A stretch of DNA of 49,618 bases. Source: Dicyema japonicum (taxonomy: Eukaryota; Dicyemida; Rhombozoa; Dicyemidae). Below, one piece after another: positions 1-11,575 of the stretch. The notes beneath the pieces are model-generated. The model did no database searches. It saw only the letters and a list, made by a program, of their open reading frames with translations, and was not told where the DNA came from. Made by a program: the position numbers and the translations under genes. Position 1 is the first letter of the stretch, and every line of letters begins with the position of its first letter. Where the stretch lies: positions 806,705 through 856,322 of the forward strand of contig RDEW01000016.1 in the NCBI GenBank assembly GCA_011109175.1, written 5' to 3'.

Positions 1-1020
1 TTTGCTGGAGAAGTACTCTGTTGACAATACATTTATCCTGGATAGTAAATTTTTGATTGACCTACAAAGAGAAAAATTAAAGAAACAAATAAATATGAAA
101 ATACTTAATTCGCAAGTGTACAAAAACCTATCGGAAGATTTCGTAAACAATGAATTTTCATCTCTGTGGCTAGCAAAAGAAAAAACTTTCCAAAATTGGA
201 AGCCTTGTTCTCTTTAGTCCAGGACAGAAATCTCTTCTTTGGAGATCTGAACAATATTTGCACCTTGTGTAAAAAATGGAAGACAACCGTCGATCATTGT
301 GCTACAAGATATGGCAAAATGTTGCACGGAGATTACGTCAGAAAACATAATGAAGTCGTACGGTGCCTTCACTTCAATTTTTGCAAAGAATACGGTTTCA
401 AAAACGAAAAAAGATTAAAAACCCACTTAGTGCAAACAATTTTGATGAATGGTTCGGTAGAGATAAAAGTTGATACTTTCATCAAAATCGATGTAAACAT
501 TGAACACAACAAACCAGATTTGTTTTTTTACGATAAAAAGAGAAATCAAATACTGTTGGTTGAAGTGGGTATAACATCAACACAAAATTTGTAACAAGTA
601 GAATTCGAAAAATTGAAAAAGTATGATCCTTTATCGAAAGAACTGGAATCAATGCCCCATGCGAATGTTAGGATTGTCCCAATAATACTGACCTAGAATG
701 GATTGGTAACCTCACACTCGTGGGAACATTCGAGATTTCTGAACATAAGCGAAGGAACTAATACGTATATTCAATCATTGGTTATGTGTAAAACTTTTGA
801 GTCGATGATTGTTTCATACAGGAATAAGACAGGTTTTGTCGGAAGAACAAAAGAGCTAAAGAAGGAAATAAATAATATCAATACGAGAATAGATAACAAA
901 GACTCTCAGGACGACGGAACAAGTAACCTGGACTGCTCAGAACCGAAATTTGTGGATGATCTAGAGTGTGTTGGAGAACCCCAAACACTAATATGCTCAT
1001 ATAGGCATCTTCGTAATTAA
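1..1020 (+). mobile_element. 3' part of an RLE-type (R2-like) LINE, decayed
   Basis: This is the C-terminal part of a LINE polyprotein. Reading frames at 2-217 and 166-594 are joined by a one-base shift. The piece around residues 25-50 of the second frame (CTLC, then VDH) is the CCHC zinc knuckle of restriction-like-endonuclease LINEs, but the last Cys is Tyr (ATRYGK). After it comes KPDLFF, a gap of about 14 residues, then VEVG, which fits the PD-(D/E)XK nuclease motif that nicks the insertion target. In-frame stops at 592-594 and about 694 show the copy is dead. The frame resumes at 703-1020. The 5' part, including the RT, lies outside the window. The subfamily differs from the other RLE copies here. 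Confidence 0.7.
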
Positions 1021-1281
1021 AAAGGAAATATTTCAACTAAACTATTTCATAATAAAAGTTAATTTAACTTTGATTTTATTTTTTCACTTGAGGTTATTTT
1101 TTTCTCTTCAGAATTTTGATAATTTATGATTTTTCACAAATGTGAAGTTNTAAAAAGAAAATATTTCTAACTAAACTATTTCATAATAAGGTTAATTCAG
1201 CTTTGATTTTATTTTTTCACTTGAGGTCAATTTTTCTCTTCATATTTATGATAATTTATGATTTTTCACAAATGTGAAGTT
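1021..1281 (+). repeat. Tandem duplication of about 130 bp, one unknown base
   Basis: Two near-identical units (about 1021-1150 and 1152-1281) share long AT-rich blocks ending in cacaaatgtgaagtt. They follow the LINE stop codon directly, so they probably belong to its 3' UTR. The only N in the window (1150) sits at the junction, so the duplication may have been created by gap filling. Confidence 0.8.
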
Positions 1282-1982
1282 TATTAAAATTTAGGCATGG
1301 TTTTTTGACAAGCTTAATAACTTCATAATTGATTATCTGATTGAATAGTTGAGTCATTCTTGAAGGTCACTGCATCATTTCTTTTAAGGTTCTTCAACTG
1401 AACGTTTTCTTTCATTTTTTTGGTTCTTGATGACTTCCTTATTTTAAAGGACTTATCTTTTTGGAAGCGACCTTGAACACTTAATTTGCTGTTAGTATAG
1501 TTCTAAGTGTACACGTGGCTAATAAAATAAGTAGTTTTTTTTTAATTTTAATGTGAAATTTCCGATATCGTATTTTCCTTATGAATTCAAAGAATTTGAC
1601 ACTCCTTGAAACACATCAAGGTATGTGACCAAATCTCGGGAAATTATATATAGGAGGTCGACACATTGTGTCAAATTATCAAGAAAATTTCCAATCTCTC
1701 TTGCCGGCGTAATTAGGTCAACCATTGAAGTGATTTTAAATATTCATTTGATGTTTATGGATGGCCTCAGCTAAAAACAGTTAATTTTTTTTTTTTGGTT
1801 CAATAAAATAATTTTATAAGGAAAAAGGAGAAAGAATAGTTAATTTTAATTCAGCTGTTGGGAGATGCACAAGCTATTCCCACGGACAACAGCCAACGAG
1901 AGCCTCTCCTTGAGCCAACTCGCACTAAAAACAGTTAATTTAATAAAATATTAATTTTCTTAAAAATTAGATTTAAAAATTA

Positions 1983-4093
1983 ATGTTAGTCGTCCTATTA
2001 TCCGTATGCATATTAATAATTTAGTTTTTAACAATTAACTCAGAAATTGAGATTGACTATGAAAGAAATTGTATATCAAAGGATGGCACATGCTTTCAAT
2101 ATGTTTCAGGATCATTTCATTATTTTCGAACACATCATGAACAGTGGGAGGACAGAATAATAAGAATGAAAGCAGGTGGACTCAATGCAGTTCAAACGTT
2201 AATATTATTTTTTATTTCAGATATATTGCTTGGAATTTCCACGAAATGTATGACGGGGTATACAACTTTGAAGGAAATGCAATATTTCCTACTTTTTTGA
2301 ATTGATTAAAAAACATAATATGTACGCCATTGTAAGACCAGGACCATACATTGATGCAGAATGGGAATTTGTAATTTTTTAATTTATTTCGAGGGAGGTT
2401 TCCATATTACCTCCTATCGAGAAGATCAAATATTAATCTTCGATCTTCCAATGATTCATGTAGTTATTCGTAACATTTTTAGTTTATCTTCAGTCTGTTC
2501 ATAAATGGTTTTCTGTTCTACTTCCAATGATACACCCTTACACATTCGAAAATGGGGGACCTATAATAAGCATTCAGGTGTATTTAATTACTTTCTTATA
2601 TATTACAGATTGAAGATGAATTTGGAACACATCATCAATCAGATCAGACATATTTGTCTATGTTGGTGAACCTTACCGTTAAATTTTTGGGTCAAAAACT
2701 CATTCGTTTCATCACCGAAGAAAGTCAAAATCAGGCGATAACTCGGGGATATGTAATAATACATATACTGGAATTGATTTTGGTACTGTTACTATTATTA
2801 TTATTTACGAGTAGGAATGTCTATACTGCATTTCATATACTGAGAAAACATATTCCTAAAGGTCCGCTTTTAAACAATGAATACTTTTCTGTTTGGTTAC
2901 AAACTGGAAAGGAAGAAACCAATTCAAGAAATCAATAAAATAATTTTCCCTTTTAATCAAATGCTTTATATGAAAGCAAACGTAAATTTGTAGGAAACCC
3001 ATAATTTTTTAGCTACATGTACGAAGGAGGCACAAATTGGGGATATTATCAGGTTGATTAAATCAGTATTCAAGGGAGCTTTTGAAACGTAAACTAAATT
3101 TAGTGGTAACTAGTTATGATTATTCTGCTCCTCTCAGTGAAGGAGGGGAATATACTCCACTTTATTATGCTATCAGGAATAGTGTTATCAAGGTAGCTAA
3201 TCTTGTGCGACATTTAGTACTTAAAAATGGACCTTCCTCCAATTCTTCCACCAATAGTTAACAAGAAATATCAGGGAATTGAAATGTCAGGGGTTTTCAT
3301 TTCTTTTAATAAATGTAGCCGTCAAATATATTTAATTATTACAAATACATTCGAAATGGTTCTGTTACAACTAAATATCCTCTCACATTCGAAGACATTG
3401 ATCAGCCTTTTGGATTCGTAATGTACAGACTCAAGGATAAATGGATATTTGCTAACAATTTTACATTAAATTGTTCTGAAATTTCCGACATCGCGAATAT
3501 TTATATTAATGAGGTATCAATACCCTCTTATTACAGATTTACTTTGGATTTATTGATAATGAAAATCCATCGATTGATATCAGTTTTCACAATAATATTC
3601 AGTCATTTGTATTATTAGTTGAAAATTTGGGACGAAGTTGCAATGAGGTAAATCATAATTTAAAGTATAAAAATAAAATATTTTAGGGATTATTATCAAA
3701 TGTGACAATAACAACTAATAATGACTCAAATATACTTACAGACTGGGTGATGACTAGAATACAGTTTGATTCTCTGTCTCTCGCAAATCAGAGTTTCATT
3801 AATTCGACTGGACAGGGATTATATTTTGGTCAATTGAACATCAAAGAAAATATATTAAGCACTTATCTTAACATGTCAAACTGGGGGAGAGTAATGAAGA
3901 ATATAAATTATAGGGTGTTGTATTTGTAAATGGAGTCAATCTTGGAAGGTATTGGAATGTTGGTCCCCAATATTCGTTATATTTACCTTATCCATATTTG
4001 AGACATGGAATTAATTATTTTGTTATTTTGGAATTAAATGCTACGTCATCAAATATGTACTTGGAGTTTTCCGATCATTCTATTTGGGGCTGA
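1983..4093 (+). CDS. GLB1: Beta-galactosidase, glycoside hydrolase family 35 (frame-broken copy)
   Basis: Lysosomal-type acid beta-galactosidase, which removes terminal beta-galactose from glycans. The start at 1983 gives a signal-like leader, MLVVLLSFLTINS, split by a 21-nt intron (2004-2024). The family core follows: [44 protein letters not shown]. The acid/base Glu lies in IQIEDEFG (next to intron 2578-2608) and the nucleophile Glu in GPLLNNEYF. Later come [19 protein letters not shown], the C-terminal beta domain ([23 protein letters not shown]) and [10 protein letters not shown]. Introns are 21-31 nt (2198-2220, 2371-2393, 2460-2482). At least four single-base breaks occur (near 2293, 2398, 2760 and 2815), some in T runs. 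It is either a recent pseudogene or a good gene with sequencing errors. Confidence 0.85.
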
Positions 4094-4976
4094 TCATTTC
4101 TGGGCAAACGTTAATCATTTACTTGGGTAAAATTCAATTTTTGGTATTATAATTGTTTCAAAAATTTATTATAAATTTGAAATAGCTTTAGAAATTAAAA
4201 AAAATATTAATAATTTTTAAGCAGTTTTATCTTTTGTAATTTCAAGTTATCTGATTTTTCATGCTTTTTTCATTTAAATTATACAAAATTTTCAATATTG
4301 GCTACGATAATATAAAAATCGCGAGTATAGTAAATATAAGTTGATTTAATTTTTAACATTGACGATTGTCATATTTTGGGCTTGGGGCTCGAAAGTATTA
4401 AAAAGGTATGACAGAATGATTTTTTAACCGATTTGTGTAGAAATATTTAGATTTCTAGGTTATAGCACAATAGAATTCACCCAAGCATCTACTAGCTGAC
4501 AGGAACATGGAAAATTTTACCAAAACGACAAAAATCCTCCCATTAACATTTTGTCATATGATTCCATTGGATCCCATTTTTTAATTACATTTAAAAAATA
4601 ATGGCGTCTGCCCTAAGACATTAACTGATGCAAAGTTTTCCGACCCCAAAAAGTTCGTGTCCATTCATCGTGCTATCACTTTGGTCACCATACGGTTTAC
4701 AAGGTTATATAAACAAATCGGACAATAGGTGTCATCACCGAACCCTGCTACCTTCATTGAGGGTCACAAGATAGGCCACCTCTTCTCTTATCCAGGTCCT
4801 CCTATAATTTCCGCGACACACGTAATACATCTGACTGATTGTGGTTTTGGATTTTTGATGTTGCTTTCTCTTAGCCCTCAGATTCCTTCACTTGAAAGAA
4901 CAAAGGGTAAATAAATAACTATCAGATAAAATGAATAACGAAATTCCATTAATAATTCAACCAGAAATAATAAGTG
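4094..4976. other. AT-rich intergenic spacer, nothing recognised
   Basis: No domain, transposon end or structured repeat is recognisable between the beta-galactosidase stop and the PSMB3 stop. Short open frames exist (for example 4729-4914) but show no family motif and no splice-linked continuation. Confidence 0.5.
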
Positions 4977-5731
4977 TCAATCACGGCGGCATTTTAGTGA
5001 CTTAAGAACCGTTTGTTTGGGTGATCTACAATAAGCGAATAAGATAAACATAGTAAAGACCAACACTCCTTTTCCAGAGAAGGCATTCTGATCGATCGAA
5101 TTTAGCATGGTTTGGGAAATAGTTTCAAACAGATCCGACTCAGACTTTAATCAAAAAATTACAAAAACCATCTTATGCTTAAAGGTGTATTCAGAGAACC
5201 AAGCAAAGCTTCAGCCGCCGTTCCCGAGGCAGCAAAATCATTAGAAATACACATGGACCCGATTGAGTCAAAATGAGAGACGCAGGGAGTAGGATTTTCC
5301 TGGGAATCAAATTCGATGCCAGCTACAATCGGTTCAACAAACCAAGGTGAGAATCTGAAGGTAATAAGCTTATTCAAACAACCTTTTGTCGTAAAGTTTG
5401 AAAGAAACAATTTTCGAAATTCTCATAGGTCCGAGAGATTTGTGTTCGTTCAATTCAAAATTTTTGACATCTTGCAACAAATCGTGATAGCTTTAAAATA
5501 TATTCACAAATTTACAATGTTAGAACATCGCTTTGAAACCCCGATAAGGCTATGTAAACGTATCTGTTGAGACGGAAAACTTTGCAAAAACTGTCTGAAA
5601 TAACCTGGTAGCGGACCCCAAATTGTGTATCACAAGCAATAGCTACTGAAGTTTCTCCGCACATGGCACAAATACTTCCCCCATTATATGTCAAAATATC
5701 CTATAAAAATTATTGGCTTAAAAAGCACCAT
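4977..5731 (-). CDS. PSMB3: 20S proteasome subunit beta-3
   Basis: Non-catalytic beta ring subunit of the 20S core. Six exons read on the minus strand: 5731-5729, 5700-5516, 5490-5383, 5354-5169, 5144-5050 and 5025-4977. Introns are 28, 25, 28, 24 and 24 nt, all GT-AG. The first exon is only the ATG; the next begins DILTYNGGSICAMCG, matching the beta-3 start MSIMSYNGGA. Further landmarks are VAIACDTQFG, WFVEPIVAGIE, ASGTAAEALLG and LFETISQTMLN, with a C-terminal KSLKCRRD like KARMD. Summed exon length is one base short of a multiple of three. The break is at the end of exon 4, near 5170-5195. It covers the family's normal length, so I treat it as a gene with a probable base error. Confidence 0.92.
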
Positions 5732-5999
5732 GAAGATGGTCAGTTATTTAATGAGTATTCAAATAAATTCAAAAATTTAACTTTAAATTATTTTATTATT
5801 ATAAATTAGATAAAATTTATCGACTGATGACATCAGATGGGATTGGTTCTATTAGCGCTCGTCATGTGCTTCGCCATTCCTGGTAGCGCCAACTGTGATA
5901 TTACCCACACTGTTAAAGGATCATTGCTCACCCCAATCCAAGAAGATTGTCTTTCTTCGGGGGCTCTCTCTGTATTTTTCATTCTGACCTGTATAGAAC

Positions 6000-7240
6000 G
6001 CTCTTAATCAGCGAAATCTTTTTCCATCATTCACTCAACATAAATGGATTGAGAGGATAGATAATCGAGCTTAGACTTTCTAAAGAAATACGACGTCGAC
6101 ATATACCTCCTACAGAGACGAAACTGGTACACTCTTCTCCCACTCCAACACTTCCGGGATACACTGTTATCAGAAAGGATCGCCAGTTTGGCCGTGGAGT
6201 TGTTATTACTCTCGTAAAAAGTGAGATTGGACACACAATAACGCCTTCGCATTATGATCCTCCATCTTCCGTGGAATACATGGGATCTCCATTCGAACAA
6301 CATGGGAAATATTACAACTGTGAACATGTACATTCCCATACCAGCTCTTGCCCAAAAACCAACACCAGAAATTATATACCGAATTCGAGTGTTGGATCGT
6401 GAAATAGAGGAATTCTCTAAGAAAATGGAAATGGACGATTGGAGTAAATCACCTCAGTTTTAACAAACAGGGTCTCTGTTAATCATTTGGAAGACTCTCT
6501 TAAAGATCAAAAACCCTGAGAAGAGAAACAGTTCTGATCTCAGCAAAAGGAACTCGATAGAATGAAGTTATACGCTCAGAATAGCTTCTTACCACTGAAA
6601 AAGTACGAAGGTCCTCCCTTGTCATTTATAAAACCAAGATGTAGTCATGATCATATATTGTTTTCACCAGTGGAGGTCGAAAATTCCATTAAATCCAAAA
6701 ACTAACCTACTAATGCGGACCAGATAAAATTCCTATGATTGTTATCAAAAAGCTAGGATCCAAGGAACTCACAGCACTAACACAGATATACAACACATCC
6801 ACCCAGTTCAGAAACCTGGAAAACCATAAGATTCCCCGTAAAGTATTGTCAAAAATTTTTGAGAAAATGGTTTTGGACCGAATCTTTCCATATTTACCTA
6901 AAGAATCCTTCCAGCACGGATTTAAGAAAGACCTATCTACAAGTACGCATCTGCAAACCCTCACAAACTTTATTATAATGGGACTTGAGTCAAAGCCTAG
7001 GCACCTCAAAACTTTATTGTGCTCGGTTGACATCCGCAGGGCTTTTGACTCGGTTCGCAGAAAAATCTAACAAAGAAGATCTACTGCTCAGAAATCCCAG
7101 CATATTCACCAAAAATGGCAACCGCTGGAGAAGAACGGTACTATCGAAAATGTATCTGTTCTTGAGAACAACACCGGGAAAAATGAGAATATATTCTGAG
7201 AGGAGCCGAGATCACCTAATAATAATTGTCTAGTGAGGCC
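6000..7240 (+). mobile_element. Decayed APE-type LINE, internally deleted
   Basis: Read with frame changes, 6030-6330 gives endonuclease pieces such as KKYDVDIYLLQ, PGYTVIRKDRQF and GRGVVITLVKSEIGHTI. These parallel the LINE at 17.2-19.6 kb (DILLIQESKL, GFNVIRKDR). From 6735 to 7070 comes reverse transcriptase: ADQIKF, KVLSKIFEKMVLDRIFPY, FQHGFKK and LCSVDIRRAFDSVRRK, which is RT motif A with its Asp. Most of the endonuclease-to-RT linker is missing and stops are frequent, so the copy is inactive. Confidence 0.75.
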
Positions 7241-7389
7241 TTCGTCGGTGATTAATCGCTACATACCTGGATTGTCTCAGAGACTCACACGCAGACAAAA
7301 AGAAAAAGAATAAAGAACACATTCAATGTATTGGCCTTTGATTAATTAGCATCACTGTTCTTCACTTTTTAAATAAAGTGCGAGTTCTG

Positions 7390-7610
7390 CCTAAGCTGAG
7401 ATTAGTAATGGAAGCATAACTAGTCGTCGGCGGAAAGGCTGAATTATTATAATTATTGATGAGATCAGATGTTGTGGGTTCAAATCCGAAAAATGGACTT
7501 TTCAGCGAAAATCAGTTTTCGTCAACCAGACTCCACACGTAAGGTGACATGGCTGTTGAAAGGAATCTTTTCCATAACCAACTCACTCGCGAAGATTACC
7601 ATTATGAAAA
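7390..7610 (+). repeat. tRNA-derived SINE, family B
   Basis: A pol III B-box-like stretch, gggttcaaatccga, lies near 7478-7492. Downstream is a block (tttcagcgaaaatca, gtcaaccagactccacacgt, ttgaaaggaatctt) that recurs inverted at 29275-29505. Dispersed copies, a tRNA-like head and the absence of coding sequence support a SINE. The family consensus is unknown to me. Confidence 0.6.
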
Positions 7611-8429
7611 CTACCGCCTAAAAATGAAGTGTAATATATGCCGATGATGTGTTGATATTTGGCACATCTAATTAAGAGATCTCAAAAAAGGACTAAAAGT
7701 TTTATGAAGCAGATTAACTACTAAAGCGGACCAGATAAACCGATGGCGAAAATCGCGTCGACCTTGGCCTTCTAGTTTCTTTTTCAAAAAATAAATGTTT
7801 CTTTTTTCAAAAAAAATTTTTAATTGCTATATTTTAAATTTTAACTGCTATAAAAATTCCCTACCTCACAAGCGGACGACTTTGTCCGTTGATTGGTTCA
7901 ATAATCCAAAAGGTTATCAAGGATCAACACGAGACGGGTTGGTTTCCAAAGCTTATCTCGATAGTAATCATCAGAGGAAAGTGCCTAACCACTCAAGAGC
8001 CTAAATTATAGGCACGATAATTACCGTTCCGCAGACGATGACACTTTCCGTTCGTGTGGGTCTCAGAGTCGTGTCACAATTGCATTCCCGATTCCATTTA
8101 TGACTAATTCTTCCAACCAATAGGTTATGAAGTCGATTGGGACAAAAGGGAAACGATTCCGATATGCTAAGTATTTCTTCAGCTTACTCCGTTCGCTAAA
8201 GTCAGGATTTAAGCAGTCAGAACGAGCAGATAGTGCAACGAGAAGGAATCAATGAGTCGTTAAATTGGGCAAACAAGATTGATTAACAAACGGAGAATTT
8301 CTATGGAAATTTTACTAGAAAACAAGCCAATATTAACAGGAATGTGAGGATTACCATCTTACCGCCATCAAACCTTAAATTTGAATTATTTTGGGGATTT
8401 TTATTTATAAACAAAATAGGAATGCAAAA
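7611..8429. other. Spacer with no recognisable gene
   Basis: No protein motif, splice-linked exon chain or transposon end is recognisable here. Several short open frames exist without family resemblance. GC content is somewhat higher in 7870-8290, so it may be old repeat DNA. Confidence 0.4.
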
Positions 8430-8592
8430 TTGAGTTGGAGGCCCGCAGCCTATCTACGTGGCTATTCCCCCTACGAGGAAATCTCTTAGATAACCAGCAT
8501 TGTTCGCGAAGGTTCCCTGAGCGGGTTGAGATTAGATTTCCAGGTTTTCGGAAAAATCGTAGGATGAGGTTCCCAGAGGTTTCCACGGTGAA
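8430..8592 (-). mobile_element. 3' end fragment of RLE LINE
   Basis: On the minus strand this reads ETSGNLILRFFRK and then LREQCWLSKR, the post-nuclease tail of the RLE LINE family seen better at 37473-37712 ([27 protein letters not shown]). It is a short 3' fragment with no RT. Confidence 0.6.
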
Positions 8593-8804
8593 ATGTTACA
8601 TCACCGAGAAAGTCAGCGTACATCCCCCTAAATGTCGGCTTTCCCAACGGCGAACTCAAATTGTCATAAAAAAGTATTTAAATTTGGGCAACTTAGAGTA
8701 ATTTAATACTATCAGCAGATTGTGGACATGTGCAATAAAATCTACCAATCATGTCATGTTAACAACCGGAATAAGTAATTAATACACTTTTTCTGCTGCT
8801 GAAA

Positions 8805-9030
8805 AAGCCTTGATGCCAAGACGGGCAAAGTACGTGGTCCTACCTGAGGATTTTTTGTTTGTTCCGCCCCTGTTGAAACGTCCGGTCCCCTTGCGCCTGC
8901 GACGTTGGAATTCTATAGTCGTCTAGGAATCGGATTCCTGCACGAGCAGAAGATCCCAGTGAGCCCTGCTGGTTGCGAATGTCGCTCCCCATCCTGAAAA
9001 GGAATATCTACCCAGTCGGGGCAAGCACTG
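8805..9030 (+). mobile_element. 3' end fragment of RLE LINE
   Basis: The nucleotide sequence follows the 3' end at 37430-37650: cctacctgaggattttttgt, then ttgcgcctgcgacgttggaat, cctgcacgagcag and gtgagccctgctggttgc. This is the same family as its neighbours but in plus orientation. It is 5'-truncated and contains no RT. Confidence 0.7.
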
Positions 9031-9309
9031 ATGACCTTTGTTTATTTTATTTTTTTGTAACAATAAAAATGACTTGACCTTGAAAAAATAAAAAAAACAC
9101 TTAAATATCAACTTGACCTGTCAAGATGCATTACTCACTAATTTTTCAAATGCAGCTTATTTTGGATGTCCTATCGAATATTTACGTCCTTCTTTATGAA
9201 AACCACAAATTACTAGATTACCCCTGTCATTTTGTGTTTTTTTAAAGTTATTAAGTATAGTCATTAATTTCTAATGAATATTTTAATTCACAACACTCCA
9301 AGCGTGAAA

Positions 9310-9415
9310 TTAATTGCGGCTGAAATGTCTGGTTCTTGCGCCTGGAATTTTTGAGTCATCTATGGAATCGGATTTCTGCACGAACAGGAGATTCCCGTTG
9401 GCGAAGTTTGGGTGA
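9310..9415 (+). mobile_element. Short 3' fragment of RLE LINE upstream of the Myc-like gene
   Basis: The run from gctgaaatgtctggttcttg to ctgcacgaacaggagattccc matches the tail of the same RLE LINE family. It lies about 150 bp upstream of the Myc-like start codon. An inverted copy lies downstream (10175-10560), so the gene sits between inverted LINE ends. Confidence 0.6.
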
Positions 9416-9546
9416 GATTATCAGTCTTTATTGGTCCTTAAATTTTGTTGGGCCCACTCGATGTTGACGGGGATCAATTTGTGAAAAATTCTCATTAACA
9501 TTTACGCGTCATCTGCGACACGGACAAAGTAATTTTAAGTGAAAAC

Positions 9547-9552
9547 CACGTG
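9547..9552 (+). promoter_or_regulatory. Canonical E-box CACGTG just upstream of the Myc-like ATG
   Basis: The palindrome CACGTG ends 16 bp before the ATG at 9569 and is followed by tttatata. CACGTG is the preferred Myc/Max site, so autoregulation is possible. A 6-bp match can also be chance, and the transcription start is unknown. Confidence 0.35.
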
Positions 9553-9568
9553 TTTATATATTTCTGTC

Positions 9569-10096
9569 ATGGATACCGGCTTGCCTAATTTTTTCCTCGA
9601 AAGTCTAATTCCGAATAACCCAGATTGGAGTTTTGAAGAAGAGATCTTTGATTCACATAACCCTGAAATTCAGCTTCCAGACTTCTGCCCTGAAACGTAC
9701 AATATCTGGGAAAATCTGCTTCATCCTTCGAGGGATCATTTTGTGACTCCAGTCGAGGACCCAGTAAATACTGAGGATAAATTCTGCTTTGATGAGGAGC
9801 GATACTACTTGAATAATTACTACAATAAGAAAACTTACCATAATGTGCGGGAGAGACAGCGAAGGAGAGAAATCGCCAGCTATATGGACACCCTGAAGAA
9901 TTCCATTCCATCGCTTGCTTGTAAAAAGGCCACGAGGATGACTATTTTGAGCAAAGCCACGTCTACTATTTCGTCACTGAAAAAAACCCGTCTCCGCCAG
10001 ATAAAAAAATTGAAGAGGTTGAAGTTGAAGTTCAAGGAGATATCAGAGTCCATTTTGGAGCAAATAGAATCCATCCCACGTGAGGACTTCGAGTAG
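9569..10096 (+). CDS. Myc-like bHLH-leucine zipper transcription factor
   Basis: Intronless reading frame of 175 residues from ATG 9569. The basic region HNVRERQRRREI carries the E-box-contacting His, Glu and Arg of Myc-type proteins (HNVLERQRRNEL). Helix 1 is YMDTLKNSIPSL and helix 2 begins KATRMTILSKATSTISSLKK, matching KVVILKKATAYILS. A basic coiled region with sparse leucines follows up to LEQIESI, a reduced zipper. Near residue 45 is IWENLLHPSRDH, which may be a shortened Myc box I (IWKKFELLPTPPLSPSR). Myc proteins are normally over 400 residues, so this is very compact. Retrocopy origin is possible given the missing introns, but so is an intronless parent. A Max/Mlx-group factor is the alternative. 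Confidence 0.75.
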   Translation: MDTGLPNFFLESLIPNNPDWSFEEEIFDSHNPEIQLPDFCPETYNIWENLLHPSRDHFVTPVEDPVNTEDKFCFDEERYYLNNYYNKKTYHNVRERQRRREIASYMDTLKNSIPSLACKKATRMTILSKATSTISSLKKTRLRQIKKLKRLKLKFKEISESILEQIESIPREDFE

Positions 10097-10174
10097 TGAA
10101 TTGATTCTAATTAATTTTCTTTTATATTTTAGCTTAGACCATAATGGAATTTTATTAAGGAAAGAAAAGACAGT

Positions 10175-10800
10175 AAACGGTTATATAGCGGCTGCCCTGA
10201 TTGCGTGGTTATTCCCTCTCAGGATGGCGAGCGAGATTTACTCAAATAATCAGCAGCGCTCACGAGGTTCTCCTGTTCGTGTAGCGATCTGATTCCCTAG
10301 ACGACTAAAGAATTCCAGCGTCGCAGGCGCAAAAGAACCAGATATCTCAACGGCGAGTGGAACAAACAAAAAATCCTTTGTAGGACCGCGTACTTTTCTC
10401 GTTTTATCTTATCGGCTTTCTCAGCGGCAGAACAGGCTCCAGAGGCACTCTGGAATAGGTTTCAAAAGGCAAACGTGTCGTTGCAGGTAAAGTCCTAGAC
10501 AAGAGGTTTCCCGGCTTCAAAAGAGAGATTTCGCTCGCAATTCTGAGAGGGAACAGCCTCGCAGTGAGGGCGGCATCTGACTAACTAATGTTTTGTCAAT
10601 TAATTAATATTAAATAAAAAAAGAGAAGATTGTCATCCTATCTGGTCGTTTTCCGTCCCGCTTACTGGTTCGAGAATGGAGGGGTGCCCGGCGGCATCCA
10701 AAGCTCGCCTAACGACTTCGTTCAAGGCCATATGTCTGGAAAATCTGCCTGCACTCTTCCTGCATGAGAGAGGGTGTAGGCCAAAACAGTCGATCTGATT
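10175..10800 (-). mobile_element. RLE LINE C-terminal fragments, internally deleted
   Basis: On the minus strand two blocks of the RLE LINE are recognisable. Block 10640-10798 is the zinc-knuckle region through the Arg-Arg-Asp-Gly-Lys segment, the inverse of 37110-37275. Block 10175-10560 is the post-nuclease tail. The PD-(D/E)XK segment between them is absent and replaced by AT-rich sequence. The copy is dead. Confidence 0.7.
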
Positions 10801-11119
10801 TTAGCTTAGTATAGTTCATGTATGAACTGAGCAACTGTTATTAATAGATTTTTAGGATTGCTGTACTTTTAGATTGATGAAGTCCTTTGAACTATGTGAG
10901 ACGATTGTGCTTTTTCTCGAAGACGAGAATGTCTTGAGATTGCAGTGGCTAGTTTTTTTGGTGGACCGTCACTTGGTGTTGCCAGTTTTGTGGTGAATTT
11001 GTCTATGTAAGTTATTATAAAGAAACAGCACTGTAAATTAAGTGATGGGGAAGTAATATGAAACGGTAGGGTATGCCAACTGACTTCTACCGACAGTCTC
11101 CAAAAAAATCCGTAATCAC

Positions 11120-11575
11120 AGGTCTTTAGTCCGATTTGTGATAATTTCGAATAAGATTTTTGATAGTTACGCCAACCTTGCACATTTTTTCTTCCAACCA
11201 TAGGAGAATTGGCATACGAGGAATTATCCCGTAAGCAAACTTTAGAGCAAAATTTAGAGTTTTCTCAAATTTCTTGAGGATAGAGTCTCTCTTTTTCGAA
11301 TCGTACCATCCTTCTAAACCGCATAACATTGCAGGAAGTATTGCAATGTTGAAGACATAAACAAAGGTCTCCTGCTCGAGCTTTAATTTTCTAACGCAGA
11401 AAAGAGCGTTCGTATCTTTTTTCTTTCGTATTTTAGCATGTTCTATAAAATTACCTCCCTCGTCAATTTGAAGGCCAAGGTATTTCATAGTCTTATTCCG
11501 AGGTATGTCTTGTAACGAGCTCTTTAGGTTAGCCATCCTCCTGCTTCCAGTTATCCTCAGCATAATGTCTATGGT
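11120..11575 (-). mobile_element. LINE reverse transcriptase thumb fragment
   Basis: The minus-strand frame from 11563 reads KTMKYLGLQIDEGGNFIEH, then FVYVFNIAILPAMLCGLEGWY and FEKTLNFALKFAYGI. YLG-x-ID followed by a helical segment ending in a Y/L-rich helix is the standard order after RT motif E in APE-type LINEs. No catalytic YxDD is included. It is 5'-truncated or eroded. Confidence 0.65.

Noticed and set aside
6027..6339. Two overlapping minus-strand open frames of 69 and 102 codons
   Set aside because: The plus strand over the same bases encodes recognisable LINE endonuclease motifs, so these are shadows.
9585..10074. Several open frames on the minus strand opposite the Myc-like gene
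   Set aside because: They mirror the bHLH coding strand, show no domain, and have no splice-linked neighbours.
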